This document shows positions 17,663 to 25,296 of a DNA stretch of 64,000 bases, piece after piece. The notes below the pieces were generated by a model. It saw only the letters and a program-made list of their open reading frames with translations. It did no database searches and was not told the origin of the DNA. Numbering within the stretch: the stretch's first letter is position 1; each line of letters opens with the position of its first letter. Origin of the DNA: Auraticoccus monumenti (GTDB taxonomy: Bacteria > Actinomycetota > Actinomycetes > Propionibacteriales > Propionibacteriaceae); assembly GCF_900101785.1 (NCBI RefSeq), contig NZ_LT629688.1, positions 3,410,001-3,474,000 on the forward strand. The letters are read 5' to 3'. Both the position numbers and the translations under genes were made by a program.

Positions 17663-17950
17663 TCAGGACGCGGACCTTGCGGGACGACGCTCCACACCGA
17701 TCGTCACGCGGGTGAGCAGCGCCGCGGCGGCACCCACCGCCACCAGCACCGGGGAGAACACGACGCCCGCCGCGGCGACCACGACCCCGGCCGTCAGCGG
17801 CAGCTCCAGGACCGGCTCGCCGTCGTCCTTGATCACCAGGCGGCTCACGTTGCCCTCGTGGATGAGCTCGCGCACTCGGCCCACCAGGTCGTCGGCCTTC
17901 ACCTCGTGCTCCTCGTAGCGGTTGTCGCTGGTGGTGCTGTCGTCGTCCAT
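17663..17950 (-). CDS. DUF4342-like protein (95 aa)
   Basis: ATG 17950 with GGAGAGG just upstream; the open frame extends further but is not conserved-looking. The N-terminal helix HEVKADDLVGRVRELIHEGN and the following strand SRLVIKDDGEPVLELPL are typical of DUF4342, which resembles a UBA-like helical region followed by a hydrophobic anchor. The C-terminal half (TAGVVVAAAGVVFSPVLVAV) is a TM helix. Function of the family is unknown. Confidence 0.75.
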   Translation of the reverse strand: MDDDSTTSDNRYEEHEVKADDLVGRVRELIHEGNVSRLVIKDDGEPVLELPLTAGVVVAAAGVVFSPVLVAVGAAAALLTRVTIGVERRPARSAS

Positions 17951-18064
17951 GACCGGACCTCTCCTACTGCTCAGCCGGACGATCCGGCCACGACAGGACC
18001 GTAGGAACCCGCTCGCGGCGTCCGCGTCCTCCGCAGGGTCCGAGCTGACGGACCCCTCGTACGG

Positions 18065-18116
18065 CTGCCGGCGGTACGCCCGGAGGACGCGCACCCCGTG
18101 GGCGGCGCCCTACGTT
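18065..18116 (+). promoter_or_regulatory. Putative response-regulator box and -10 of the 183-aa membrane gene (P1)
   Basis: TGCCGGCGGTA (18066-18076) resembles the TACCGCGGTA palindrome found upstream of the histidine kinase, and TACGTT (18111-18116) is a -10 candidate in the context CCCTACGTTCG. It is the weakest member of a three-site set (others at 18.7 and 20.9 kb). Confidence 0.35.
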
Positions 18117-18158
18117 CGCTGTCGGACCACCCCAGACCACATCCGATGGAGGACGAGC

Positions 18159-18710
18159 ATGACCGAGCCGTACCAGGACGCACTCCGCACCGGGTCCACC
18201 ACCCGGCTGCTGAGCCCCCTGCGCACCACCCGTGCGATCGCGCCGGAGTCACTCGCCCAGGCCGTGCACGGACTCGTGCTCTTCGTCGCCGTCGTGGGCG
18301 CCACCTTCGTGGCCGACTACCCCGTCGGGAAGATGCTGCTCTACTCCGTCGGCAGCGTCGTCCTGTTCTGGAGCGCCCACGTCTACTCCGCGGTCCTCGC
18401 CCACCAGCACGCGGCCAAGGCGTCCCTCCCGACCGGCCTGGCGACGGTGTGGCACGAGGCGCGACGAGCACTCCCCCTCCTCGAGGCCTGCATCGCCCCC
18501 GTCATCCCGCTGCTGCTGGCCGTGCTGGAGATCCTCCCCACCCCCGTCGCCTACGGTGCCAGCGTCTCGGTCGGCGTGGGCACCCTCGCACTCGTCGGGT
18601 TCCTCGCCCTGCACAACCGACGGGCCTCGCTGCGGCGCTCGCTGGTCGCGGCCGCCACCACCGGTGGCTTCGGGGCGGTCATCATCGCCGCAGAGACGTT
18701 CCTGCACTGA
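18159..18710 (+). CDS. Hypothetical membrane protein (183 aa)
   Basis: ATG 18159 preceded by GGAGGACGAGC (good Shine-Dalgarno). Five probable TM helices (about residues 29-49, 56-78, 103-120, 124-146 and 158-180). No family recognised. It lies directly upstream of, and in the same orientation as, a two-component system. A related promoter motif suggests it may be a target or accessory sensor of that system. Confidence 0.7.
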   Translation: MTEPYQDALRTGSTTRLLSPLRTTRAIAPESLAQAVHGLVLFVAVVGATFVADYPVGKMLLYSVGSVVLFWSAHVYSAVLAHQHAAKASLPTGLATVWHEARRALPLLEACIAPVIPLLLAVLEILPTPVAYGASVSVGVGTLALVGFLALHNRRASLRRSLVAAATTGGFGAVIIAAETFLH

Positions 18711-18723
18711 CGGCCCGGGCGCA

Positions 18724-18788
18724 TACCGCGGTACGGGGCCGGGCCACTCGACGGGGTGATGACGGTGCACCCCGCTCGGCCCTACCGT
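18724..18788 (+). promoter_or_regulatory. Promoter region of the two-component system (P2)
   Basis: A perfect palindrome TACCGCGGTA (18724-18733) is followed by GGGTGATG (18754-18761) and -10 TACCGT (18783-18788). The same three elements with the same 29-bp GGGTGATG to -10 spacing recur before the gene at 21002, whereas the -35 is poor in both. This fits activation by the encoded response regulator. Confidence 0.5.
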
Positions 18789-18829
18789 CGTAGCCAGACC
18801 GCCTGCGCGGTCGGAGAGGTGCACCGCTC

Positions 18830-20050
18830 GTGACACGCCGAATGACGACAGCCGTCCGCAACCCCTCCGCCGCGCTCCCCTTCTGGGCGTGGTGCACGGT
18901 CGCGGTGTTCTGCACCGCGCTCTACACCACCGCGGTCCCGGTCACCACCGACGCCTACGACCTGGGCGTGCTGGTGGCCCTGGCCGTGGTGACCGTGCAG
19001 TGCGGCTCGCTCGTCCTCGCCGTCCCCCGCCCGCTCACCGGGACCGCGCTGCAGCTGGCGTCGGTCGTCGCGCTCGCTCTCGTCACCCGTGACTCGGGCA
19101 ACGCGACGTGGCCGCTCCCCGTGACCGGCTTCCTCTCGCTCGGCGCGCTGATCCTGCTGCTGGGCCTCCGTGAGCGGTGGTACGTCTCCCTCAGCACGTG
19201 GTGGCTGAGCATCGTGGTCCTCGCCGCGGTGGTCGTCAGCTCCCCCGAGCGGTACGCGGTGCCCGACGAGTGGGGCACCAACCTGACCGTCTACGCCGGC
19301 TCCACCGCGATGCTGCTGATCGCGGCGATCGCCCTGGGTCAGCGGCACCGCATCCGTGCCGACCTGGAACGGGCGCGACGCGACGTCGAGCTCGAGCAGG
19401 CCCAGCGTCTCTACGTCGAGGAGCGCGCACGGATCGCCCGCGAGCTGCACGACGTCGTCGCGCACAGCATGTCCCTGATCCACATGCAGGCGCTGTCGGC
19501 GCCCTTCCGGCTGAGGGCCGCGGAGTCGTCCGCGGTCGACCAGGAGTTCGAGGACATCGCCCGCTCGGCCCGCGGCGCGCTCGACGAGATGCGCCAGCTC
19601 CTTGGCGCGCTGAGGTCCGAGGACGACGACCCCGACCTGGTCCCCCAGCCCCAGCTGGCCGACATCGACGACCTCGTCACGAGCACCTCCCGCGCGGGTA
19701 TCCCGGTCGAGGTCGAGCTCGACCCGCGGGCCGGCACCGCGAGCCCGATCGTCCAGCTGACCATCTACCGCATCGTGCAGGAGGCGCTCAGCAACGTCGT
19801 CCGGCACGCACCGGGCGCTGCGACCACCATCGACGTGTCCGTGGCCAGCGGATCGTTCCGCGTCTCGGTGCGCAACGCCCGGGCCCCGAGTACGTCGCAC
19901 CCCCGGACGCTCCCGACGCCTGACCGGGGCGGTGCGGGCCTGCGCGGGATGCGGGAACGCGTCGGCCTCCTCGGCGGACAGCTGTCGACGGGACCGGCCG
20001 ACGCCGGAGGATTCCTCGTCGACGCGACCATCCCCTCGACCGACCAATGA
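18830..20050 (+). CDS. Two-component sensor histidine kinase, HisKA_3 type (406 aa)
   Basis: The N-terminal half contains about five TM segments (residues 13-160). A linker coiled coil (RARRDVELEQAQRLYVEERA) leads into the H-box RIARELHDVVAHSMSLI (His near residue 206). The HATPase domain has the N-box YRIVQEALSNVVRHAPG (near 312) and the G-box RGGAGLRGMRERVGLLGGQL (near 365). GTG 18830 follows GGAGAGG by 11 nt; ATG 18842 is an alternative. It overlaps or abuts the cognate response-regulator gene. Confidence 0.92.
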   Translation: MTRRMTTAVRNPSAALPFWAWCTVAVFCTALYTTAVPVTTDAYDLGVLVALAVVTVQCGSLVLAVPRPLTGTALQLASVVALALVTRDSGNATWPLPVTGFLSLGALILLLGLRERWYVSLSTWWLSIVVLAAVVVSSPERYAVPDEWGTNLTVYAGSTAMLLIAAIALGQRHRIRADLERARRDVELEQAQRLYVEERARIARELHDVVAHSMSLIHMQALSAPFRLRAAESSAVDQEFEDIARSARGALDEMRQLLGALRSEDDDPDLVPQPQLADIDDLVTSTSRAGIPVEVELDPRAGTASPIVQLTIYRIVQEALSNVVRHAPGAATTIDVSVASGSFRVSVRNARAPSTSHPRTLPTPDRGGAGLRGMRERVGLLGGQLSTGPADAGGFLVDATIPSTDQ

Positions 20051-20061
20051 CCGGAGCCCCG

Positions 20062-20736
20062 ATGCCCACCCGAGTTCTCATCGTCGACGACCAGCCGATG
20101 TTCCGCATCGGCATGTCCGCCATCCTCGGCGCCGAGGACGACATCACCGTCGTCGGTCAGGCCGGTGACGGCGCCGAGGCGCTGGAGCGGAACCGCGCGC
20201 TCCGACCCGACGTCGTCCTGATGGACGTGCGGATGCCGAGGATGAACGGCATCGACGCCACCCGCCAGCTCACCCGACCGGCGGGGACCGCCCACGTCCC
20301 CAGGGTCCTCATGCTGACCACCTTCGACGTCGACGACTACGTCTACGCAGCCCTCGAGGCCGGCGCCAGCGGGTTCCTGCTCAAGGACGCCGACGCCCCC
20401 GAGCTCACCGCCGCCGTCCGCGTCGTCGCCCAGGGAGACTCGCTCCTGTCCCCACGCGTCACCCGCCGGCTGATCGAGAACTTCGTCGCCAGCAGACCCC
20501 CGGGCCTGACGTCGACGACGGTGTTCAACAGCCTCACCGAGCGCGAGCGCGAGGTGTTCCAGCTGATCGCCACCGGACGGTCCAACACCGAGATCGCCGG
20601 CGAGCTGTACATGGCCGAGCAGACCGCGAAGAGCCACGTCAGCCGCATCCTCACCAAGCTCCACCTGCGCGACCGGATCCACGCCGTGATGCTGGCCTAC
20701 GAGACCGGTCTGGTCACACCCGGTTCGCCACGCTGA
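20062..20736 (+). CDS. NarL/LuxR-type response regulator (224 aa)
   Basis: Receiver domain with the acidic pair in VLIVDDQ, phospho-acceptor Asp55 in VVLMDVRMPRMNG, Thr in MLTTFD and Lys in GFLLKDA. The C-terminal LuxR HTH is LTEREREVFQLIATGRSNTE followed by IAGELYMAEQTAKSHVSRIL. I prefer ATG 20062 because GGAG lies 5 nt upstream. ATG 20047, which overlaps the kinase stop, is the alternative. Partner of the kinase encoded upstream. Confidence 0.92.
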   Translation: MPTRVLIVDDQPMFRIGMSAILGAEDDITVVGQAGDGAEALERNRALRPDVVLMDVRMPRMNGIDATRQLTRPAGTAHVPRVLMLTTFDVDDYVYAALEAGASGFLLKDADAPELTAAVRVVAQGDSLLSPRVTRRLIENFVASRPPGLTSTTVFNSLTEREREVFQLIATGRSNTEIAGELYMAEQTAKSHVSRILTKLHLRDRIHAVMLAYETGLVTPGSPR

Positions 20737-20895
20737 GGTCCGGGGCTCAGGTCCGCCGTCCGACCTCCACCTCTGACGGCTCGCCACAACCCACGGGCTC
20801 CGCCTGACCGGGTGCCCGGAGCGGGGTCGCTGCCGGCCACGTGGAGCTGCACGCTCGGCCGGACCCGTCACCCCACGCCAGGGGCAGTGGCAGGG

Positions 20896-20960
20896 GTACC
20901 CGCGTACGCGCAGGGATCACCTCGCGGGTGATGCCTCCCCCCTCGTCCCGTTCCTACCGT
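20896..20960 (+). promoter_or_regulatory. Promoter of the FAH-like gene with response-regulator-like box (P3)
   Basis: TACCCGCGTA (20897-20906), GGGTGATG (20926-20933) and -10 TACCGT (20955-20960) repeat the arrangement upstream of the kinase gene: distances to the -10 are 58 and 29 bp here against 59 and 29 bp there. No good -35 is present. Confidence 0.5.
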
Positions 20961-21001
20961 CGGATCACCGCCAAGAGCGGCCCACCCAACGAGGAGCAGA
21001 C

Positions 21002-22288
21002 ATGACCACCATCCCCACCCGCCGGTCCGGGGCCGGATCCCCCACCCGCCGCAACCGGCATCGCCTGACGGTCGCCGGGATCGTCGCGGCCAGCCTCGGC
21101 GTGACGGGCCTCGGGTCCTACGCCGTCCTGCGCACGGCGACCCCGGACTTCCCGCTGGTGTACTCGGAGCGCATCGACGAGGGCGTCACCGAGGCGGTCG
21201 CCATCGCCGACCCCGCCACCGCGCTCACCTTCGCCCGCGTCGACGGCGCCTCCGGGCCGACCGTCCTGGCCGTCACCGGGTACACCGGTGGAGACATCAG
21301 CGGCGTCGACATCAGCGCCGCCACCGGGAACGCGTTCACCGAGCCGATCGCCGCCTTCGACGAGCTGGGCTACGCGGCCCTCGAGGACATCGCCACCGAC
21401 GCCTCCCTGCCGCCAGTCACCGTGGCGGCGTCGGAGGTGCTCACCGCCGTCGACACCCACAAGCGCCACGTCGGCACCGGCACCAACTACCGCGAGCACC
21501 AGGCCGAGTCGACCATCGACGAGCCCTTCCTGTTCCCCAAGGTCGGCGCACTCACCGACTCCGACGAGCCACTGCTGGCCGGGACCTCCGGCCTCCTCGA
21601 CTACGAGGTCGAGCTCGGTGTGGTCGCCCTGGACGACATCACCACCGAGACCGGGACACCGGAGCACATGGGTCTGGTGCTGACCAACGACTGGACCGAC
21701 CGGGAGCTGCTCAGCAGCCAGCTCGAGCCCGACGACCTCACCGCCGGCGCCGGCTTCACCAACGCCAAGAGCCAGCCGGGCTTCTTCAGCACCGGTGACC
21801 TCTTCGTCATCCCCGCCGACTGGCAGACCTACTACCAGGAGCTGGAGCTCGACCTCTTCGTCAACGGCGACCTCCGCCAGCGCGCCGACCCGTCGGACAT
21901 GGTCTGGGACGCCCCCACCCTGATCGAGAAGGTCCTGACCATCGGCGACCGCACCTGGGACAGCGACGGCGTGCAGACTTCGCTCACCGCCGAGCCCGGC
22001 GTCATCACCCGCGGCACCGTCATCCAGAGCGGCACGCCCGAAGGCGTGATCCACCGCGCCCCCGACACCCGTCAGCGGGTCCTCGGCTTCATGGAGTACG
22101 CCGGCAGCCTCGGCACCAACGCCGACTCCGTCGTCGACTCCGCCCTCCAGGTGTACGTCCGCGAGGCCCACGAGGCGGGGGTGTACTTGAAGCCGGGCGA
22201 CGAGATCGTCACCCGCTCGGAGGGTCTCGGGCAGATCTTCACCCCCATCGTCCCCGGCGAGCGGTCCGAGTCCGAGGACCTGGGCTGA
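21002..22288 (+). CDS. Membrane-anchored fumarylacetoacetate hydrolase (FAH)-like protein (428 aa)
   Basis: A basic N-terminus is followed by one TM helix or signal anchor (about residues 24-43, LTVAGIVAASLGVTGLGSYA). The rest resembles the FAH fold: VGTGTNYREHQAE, then FLFPKVG, the metal-ligand region LLDYEVELGVVAL, and a C-terminal VITRGTVIQSGTPEGVIHRA. FAH enzymes are normally cytosolic C-C hydrolases or decarboxylases; a predicted extracytoplasmic one is unusual. Gene order and shared promoter elements suggest control by the adjacent two-component system. Substrate unknown. Confidence 0.8.
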   Translation: MTTIPTRRSGAGSPTRRNRHRLTVAGIVAASLGVTGLGSYAVLRTATPDFPLVYSERIDEGVTEAVAIADPATALTFARVDGASGPTVLAVTGYTGGDISGVDISAATGNAFTEPIAAFDELGYAALEDIATDASLPPVTVAASEVLTAVDTHKRHVGTGTNYREHQAESTIDEPFLFPKVGALTDSDEPLLAGTSGLLDYEVELGVVALDDITTETGTPEHMGLVLTNDWTDRELLSSQLEPDDLTAGAGFTNAKSQPGFFSTGDLFVIPADWQTYYQELELDLFVNGDLRQRADPSDMVWDAPTLIEKVLTIGDRTWDSDGVQTSLTAEPGVITRGTVIQSGTPEGVIHRAPDTRQRVLGFMEYAGSLGTNADSVVDSALQVYVREAHEAGVYLKPGDEIVTRSEGLGQIFTPIVPGERSESEDLG

Positions 22289-22325
22289 GCCGGCCCGCTG
22301 GCCGGCGGTGACTGTCGGGCCGGCT
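22288..22325 (+). terminator. Terminator hairpin after the FAH-like gene
   Basis: AGCCGGCCCG pairs perfectly with CGGGCCGGCT (10 bp, 18-nt loop), starting at the last base of the stop codon. No T-tract. Confidence 0.55.
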
Positions 22326-22673
22326 GGGGGTGTCGCCCCGGCCGGCCCGATCACCGCATCCACCCTGCCGACGTCAGAGCGCCACTGGTACCGGGGCGGA
22401 CCGCGGTGGGGCTCGTTCGCCATCGGGGCCTACTACGGCGGGGCCGCGGTCGGGCCGCTCGTGCGGAGCGCTGCTCTCAGCACCTGAGGTCTCCAGCCTG
22501 GTGACCAACGCGGCCCCCGGAGGGCATGGCCGCGCACCCCTCTCGATCACTCGAATCCCGGGTCACGGCCTGCTCGAGCTGTTCACCACCATGGCCGGCG
22601 GGGCCTGCAACCCCAGGCCCGGGTGCATGGGCGACCACCTGACGTTCGGCAGCCGCGCGCCAGCACGTGCCGC
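22326..22673. other. Gene-free stretch
   Basis: I see no convincing gene, RNA or repeat. Reading frames are short and unlike the coding regions around them. It may contain decayed sequence. Confidence 0.45.
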
Positions 22674-23273
22674 TCAGCTCCCGGAGTGGGTTGGCAACAG
22701 CTGAGCCGCCAGTGATCGTGCTGTGGCGGTGAGCGTGGCCGTGTCCATCCCGGTCCTGCTCATGTACACGATCCCCTGTTGCGCAGCCAGCAGGGCACGT
22801 GCCAGTGACACCGGATCCGCGTGGGCCGGTAGATCGCCCTGGTCCTGGGCGCGAGAGACGCAGTCGGCGATCAGCGTCGTGGATCGCTCGTAGGTGTCGT
22901 GGGCGTGGCTGAGGACGTCCGGATCGGCGTTGCCCAGCTCGGACGTGCTGTTGGCGAGCATGCAGCCGCGTCGGGCACCGGACCCGGTCCCCTCACCGAC
23001 CGGCGCTTCGAGCAGCATGCGGAGAGCGTCGACGGCGCGGGGGGTCTCGGTGAGGGCTCGCCGGAGCTGGTGGTGGATGTCCTCGGTGTAGCTGCGCAGC
23101 GCCCGCAGGAAGAGCTGACGCTTGTCGCCGAACGCCGCGTAGAGGCTGCCCTTGCCCAGCCCGGTGACCCGCATCAGGTCCTCCATCGAGGTCGCGGCGT
23201 ACCCGGTGTCCCAGAACTGCTCCCGGACAGTGTCGAGGACCTGCACCTCGTCGAATGCTCGTGGTCGTGCCAT
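22674..23273 (-). CDS. TetR/AcrR family regulator (199 aa)
   Basis: HTH: MARPRAFDEVQVLDTVREQF, TSMEDLMRVTGLGKGSLYAA, FGDKRQLFLRAL. The C-terminal domain matches the TetR_C_11-like type (GCMLANSTSELGNADPDVL, with Cys and Asn in the usual places), seen in regulators of short-chain dehydrogenases. ATG 23273 chosen at the conserved MARPR start. Divergent from an SDR gene, with a 20-bp inverted repeat between them containing both TTGACC -35-like elements. Confidence 0.9.
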   Translation of the reverse strand: MARPRAFDEVQVLDTVREQFWDTGYAATSMEDLMRVTGLGKGSLYAAFGDKRQLFLRALRSYTEDIHHQLRRALTETPRAVDALRMLLEAPVGEGTGSGARRGCMLANSTSELGNADPDVLSHAHDTYERSTTLIADCVSRAQDQGDLPAHADPVSLARALLAAQQGIVYMSRTGMDTATLTATARSLAAQLLPTHSGS

Positions 23274-23288
23274 GGCTCCAGGATACGC

Positions 23289-23341
23289 GTTCTTGACCGT
23301 ACGGTCCATCAAGTCCTATGGTGGACCGGACGGTCAAGAAC
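23289..23341. promoter_or_regulatory. TetR operator: 20-bp inverted repeat between the TetR and SDR genes
   Basis: Left arm GTTCTTGACCGTACGGTCCA (23289-23308) and right arm TGGACCGGACGGTCAAGAAC (23322-23341) differ by one base when reverse-complemented, with 13 bp between. Each arm holds an imperfect or perfect GACCG(T)ACGGTC palindrome and a TTGACC that can act as a -35, so repressor binding would block both divergent promoters. Confidence 0.7.
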
Positions 23342-23374
23342 GCCGTTGCTCATCGAGATGGAAGCAGGCAGGAC

Positions 23375-24121
23375 ATGGGAAAGCTGGATGGCAAGGTGGC
23401 GATCGTCACGGGCGGATCGCGGGGGATCGGGGCGGCAACGGCGCTGGCGCTGGCCGAAGAGGGAGCCGACGTCGCGATCAGCTACTCGTCCTCGGAGGAT
23501 CAGGCGAAGGCCGTGGTCGCCGAGCTCGAGGCCAAGGGGGTGCGTGCGGCAGCCTTCCGCGCTGACCAGGCGGATGCGACGGAGGCGGCAGGGCTCATCC
23601 GCAGCGTGGTCCAGCAGTTCGGCCGACTCGACGTCCTGGTCAACAACGCAGGCTTCACCGCCGCTGCCCCGATCGACAGCGAGGACGTCGACGTGCCTGC
23701 CCTCGACCGCCAGCTCGCGGTCAACTACACCGGCGTCGCGGCAGCGATCAGGGAGGCGTTCCCGCTGCTGCCGGACGGTGGGCGGATCGTGAGCATCAGC
23801 ACCGGCGCAGCGACGCGGACGGGCTTCCCGGGGATGGCCGACTACGCAGCCTCCAAGGCGGCCCTCGAGGGCTACAGCCGGGGCGCGGCCCGTGACCTGG
23901 CCCACCGGGGGATCACCGTCAACGTGATCCAGGTCGGGTTCATCGACACCGAGATGAACCCCGCCGACGGTCCGGCCGCCTCCATGTTCCTCCCCACCAC
24001 AGCCATGGGGCGCTACGGCAGGCCGGAGGAGGTGGCCGCAGGCGTCGTCTTCCTGGCCAGCCCGCAGGCGTCCTACGTCACCGGCACGGTGCTGAGGATC
24101 GACGGCGGATACAGCGCCTAG
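23375..24121 (+). CDS. SDR family NAD(P)-dependent oxidoreductase (248 aa)
   Basis: Classical SDR: cofactor motif TGGSRGIGAATAL (residues about 12-24), NNAG near 91, catalytic Ser in ISTGAATRTG and Tyr/Lys in YAASKAA (about 156-160), and a C-terminal VTGTVLRIDGGYSA. AGGCAGG precedes ATG 23375. This is a 3-oxoacyl-ACP-reductase/glucose-dehydrogenase-like enzyme of unknown substrate, repressed presumably by the divergent TetR protein and co-transcribed with the DsbA-like gene. Confidence 0.9.
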   Translation: MGKLDGKVAIVTGGSRGIGAATALALAEEGADVAISYSSSEDQAKAVVAELEAKGVRAAAFRADQADATEAAGLIRSVVQQFGRLDVLVNNAGFTAAAPIDSEDVDVPALDRQLAVNYTGVAAAIREAFPLLPDGGRIVSISTGAATRTGFPGMADYAASKAALEGYSRGAARDLAHRGITVNVIQVGFIDTEMNPADGPAASMFLPTTAMGRYGRPEEVAAGVVFLASPQASYVTGTVLRIDGGYSA

Positions 24122-24166
24122 CCCGACCGTGCCACTGAGAAGCAGTCGAGAGAGACGAGACACGAC

Positions 24167-24826
24167 ATGACCGAGTCACCCATCGCAGTCGACATCTGGA
24201 TCGACTTCGTGTGCCCCTTCTCCTACATCGCGACCGCACGGATGCAGGCAGCCGCCGCCCGGGTAGCAGCCCCCGTCGACGTCGCGTACCACTCGTTCCA
24301 GCTGATGCCGGACCTCCCCGAGGACTACGAGGCCAGCAATGCCGAGTTCTTCCGCGACCACCGCGGGATACCGCCGGAGGAGCTCGAGCAGAGGAGCCAG
24401 CCGCTGGTCCAGATGACGGCCGGAGCGGGACTGCCCTACCGTCTTGCAGACATCCAGCAGGCCAGCACCCTGAAGGCCCATCAGCTCCTGCACCACGCCA
24501 AGGCCCGTGGCCGGCAGGTCGACGCGGCAGCAGCTCTGTATCGCGCCCACTTCGCCGAGGGCCGACACATCGGCCGCCTTGGCGTCGTCCTCGACATCGC
24601 CGGACAGCTGGGCCTCGACCGGGCCGACGTCGAGCGGTCACTGGTGTCTGAGCAGCACCTTGGGGACGTGCGGGCAGACACCGACCGTGCGGCGCAGCTG
24701 GGCATCCAGGTCGTGCCGTTCTTCGTCTTCGACGAGGCCTACAGCCTGTCCGGGGCGCAGGAGATCGAGACGCTCGTCGACGTCCTCACGCGGATGGGCA
24801 ACGGGGCCAGCACGGCACGCGCCTGA
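24167..24826 (+). CDS. DsbA family (FrnE-like) oxidoreductase (219 aa)
   Basis: Thioredoxin fold with a DsbA helical insertion. The N-terminal active-site region is DFVCPFSYIATARM, so the usual CxxC is CPFS, retaining only the first cysteine. The cis-Pro loop is VVPFFVFDEAYSLSGAQEIE. FrnE and 2-hydroxychromene-2-carboxylate isomerase-like proteins share this pattern; many act as glutathione- or thiol-dependent isomerases. No signal peptide, so cytosolic. It lies 45 bp after the SDR gene and is probably in its operon. Confidence 0.88.
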   Translation: MTESPIAVDIWIDFVCPFSYIATARMQAAAARVAAPVDVAYHSFQLMPDLPEDYEASNAEFFRDHRGIPPEELEQRSQPLVQMTAGAGLPYRLADIQQASTLKAHQLLHHAKARGRQVDAAAALYRAHFAEGRHIGRLGVVLDIAGQLGLDRADVERSLVSEQHLGDVRADTDRAAQLGIQVVPFFVFDEAYSLSGAQEIETLVDVLTRMGNGASTARA

Positions 24827-25296
24827 ACGCGGCACCGGGCTGAGCGCCACCGCGGCCTCATCTCGGCGAGGCATCCGTGGAGGGACGACGTCATTGCTGC
24901 CGGGAGACCATCTCTGGTTGCGAGCAACCGGTGGACATCACACCGACGGCGAACGCCGCCGTCGGCACACGGCGACCGGCAGCGCCCTAGAACGAGCGGA
25001 CCTTGACGCGAGACGAGACGCATCGTATCGTCAGCGGTGTGCCGCGGGCACCGCGTCCATGCCGCTGCTACGCACACCGTCACGGCTGCACGGCCGCTAC
25101 CAAGAGCAACCCGTGCGGCCTGGACGAGTACGACCGTGCACACGGCTCCGGACCACGCGCTCCCCGCCAGATCGACGTCCAGGACCTCTTCTCCGACACG
25201 TCCACCTCCCAGGCGGCACGCGCAGGGAAGCACGAGCGTGCGCTGCGGCTGCGTTCGAACTGCTCGACGACCTCGCAAGCTGACCAGGAAGCGACC
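24827..25296. other. Long leader/intergenic region before the CPBP protease gene
   Basis: Contains the promoter at 25003-25031 and then about 260 nt before the likely start. A frame continuous with the protease is open from GTG 25039, which lies 7 nt after the -10. A leaderless, 86-residue longer N-terminus is therefore formally possible, but the extra sequence (Arg/Thr/Ser-rich) does not look like a domain. Nothing else is recognisable. Confidence 0.45.
25003..25031 (+). promoter_or_regulatory. Promoter of the CPBP protease gene (shared element, site C)
   Basis: -35 TTGACG (25003-25008), 17 bp, -10 TATCGT (25026-25031). The -35 plus spacer is TTGACGCGAGACGAGACG, identical over 18 bp to the S9 peptidase and SpoIIM promoters. 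The second half-operator upstream of the -35 is degenerate here (CGAGCGGACC). Confidence 0.6.

Noticed and set aside
18249-20047. Long minus-strand frames over the histidine kinase region
   Set aside because: Shadow frames; the plus-strand kinase and regulator motifs are complete.
24167-24826. A classical CxxC thiol-disulfide oxidoreductase
   Set aside because: The active-site sequence is CPFS, so redox-active disulfide chemistry as in DsbA is not supported.
25003-25296. An upstream, leaderless start for the CPBP protease (GTG 25039)
   Set aside because: The frame is open, but the added 86 residues are low-complexity, and ATG 25297 has a good Shine-Dalgarno. Kept only as a remark.
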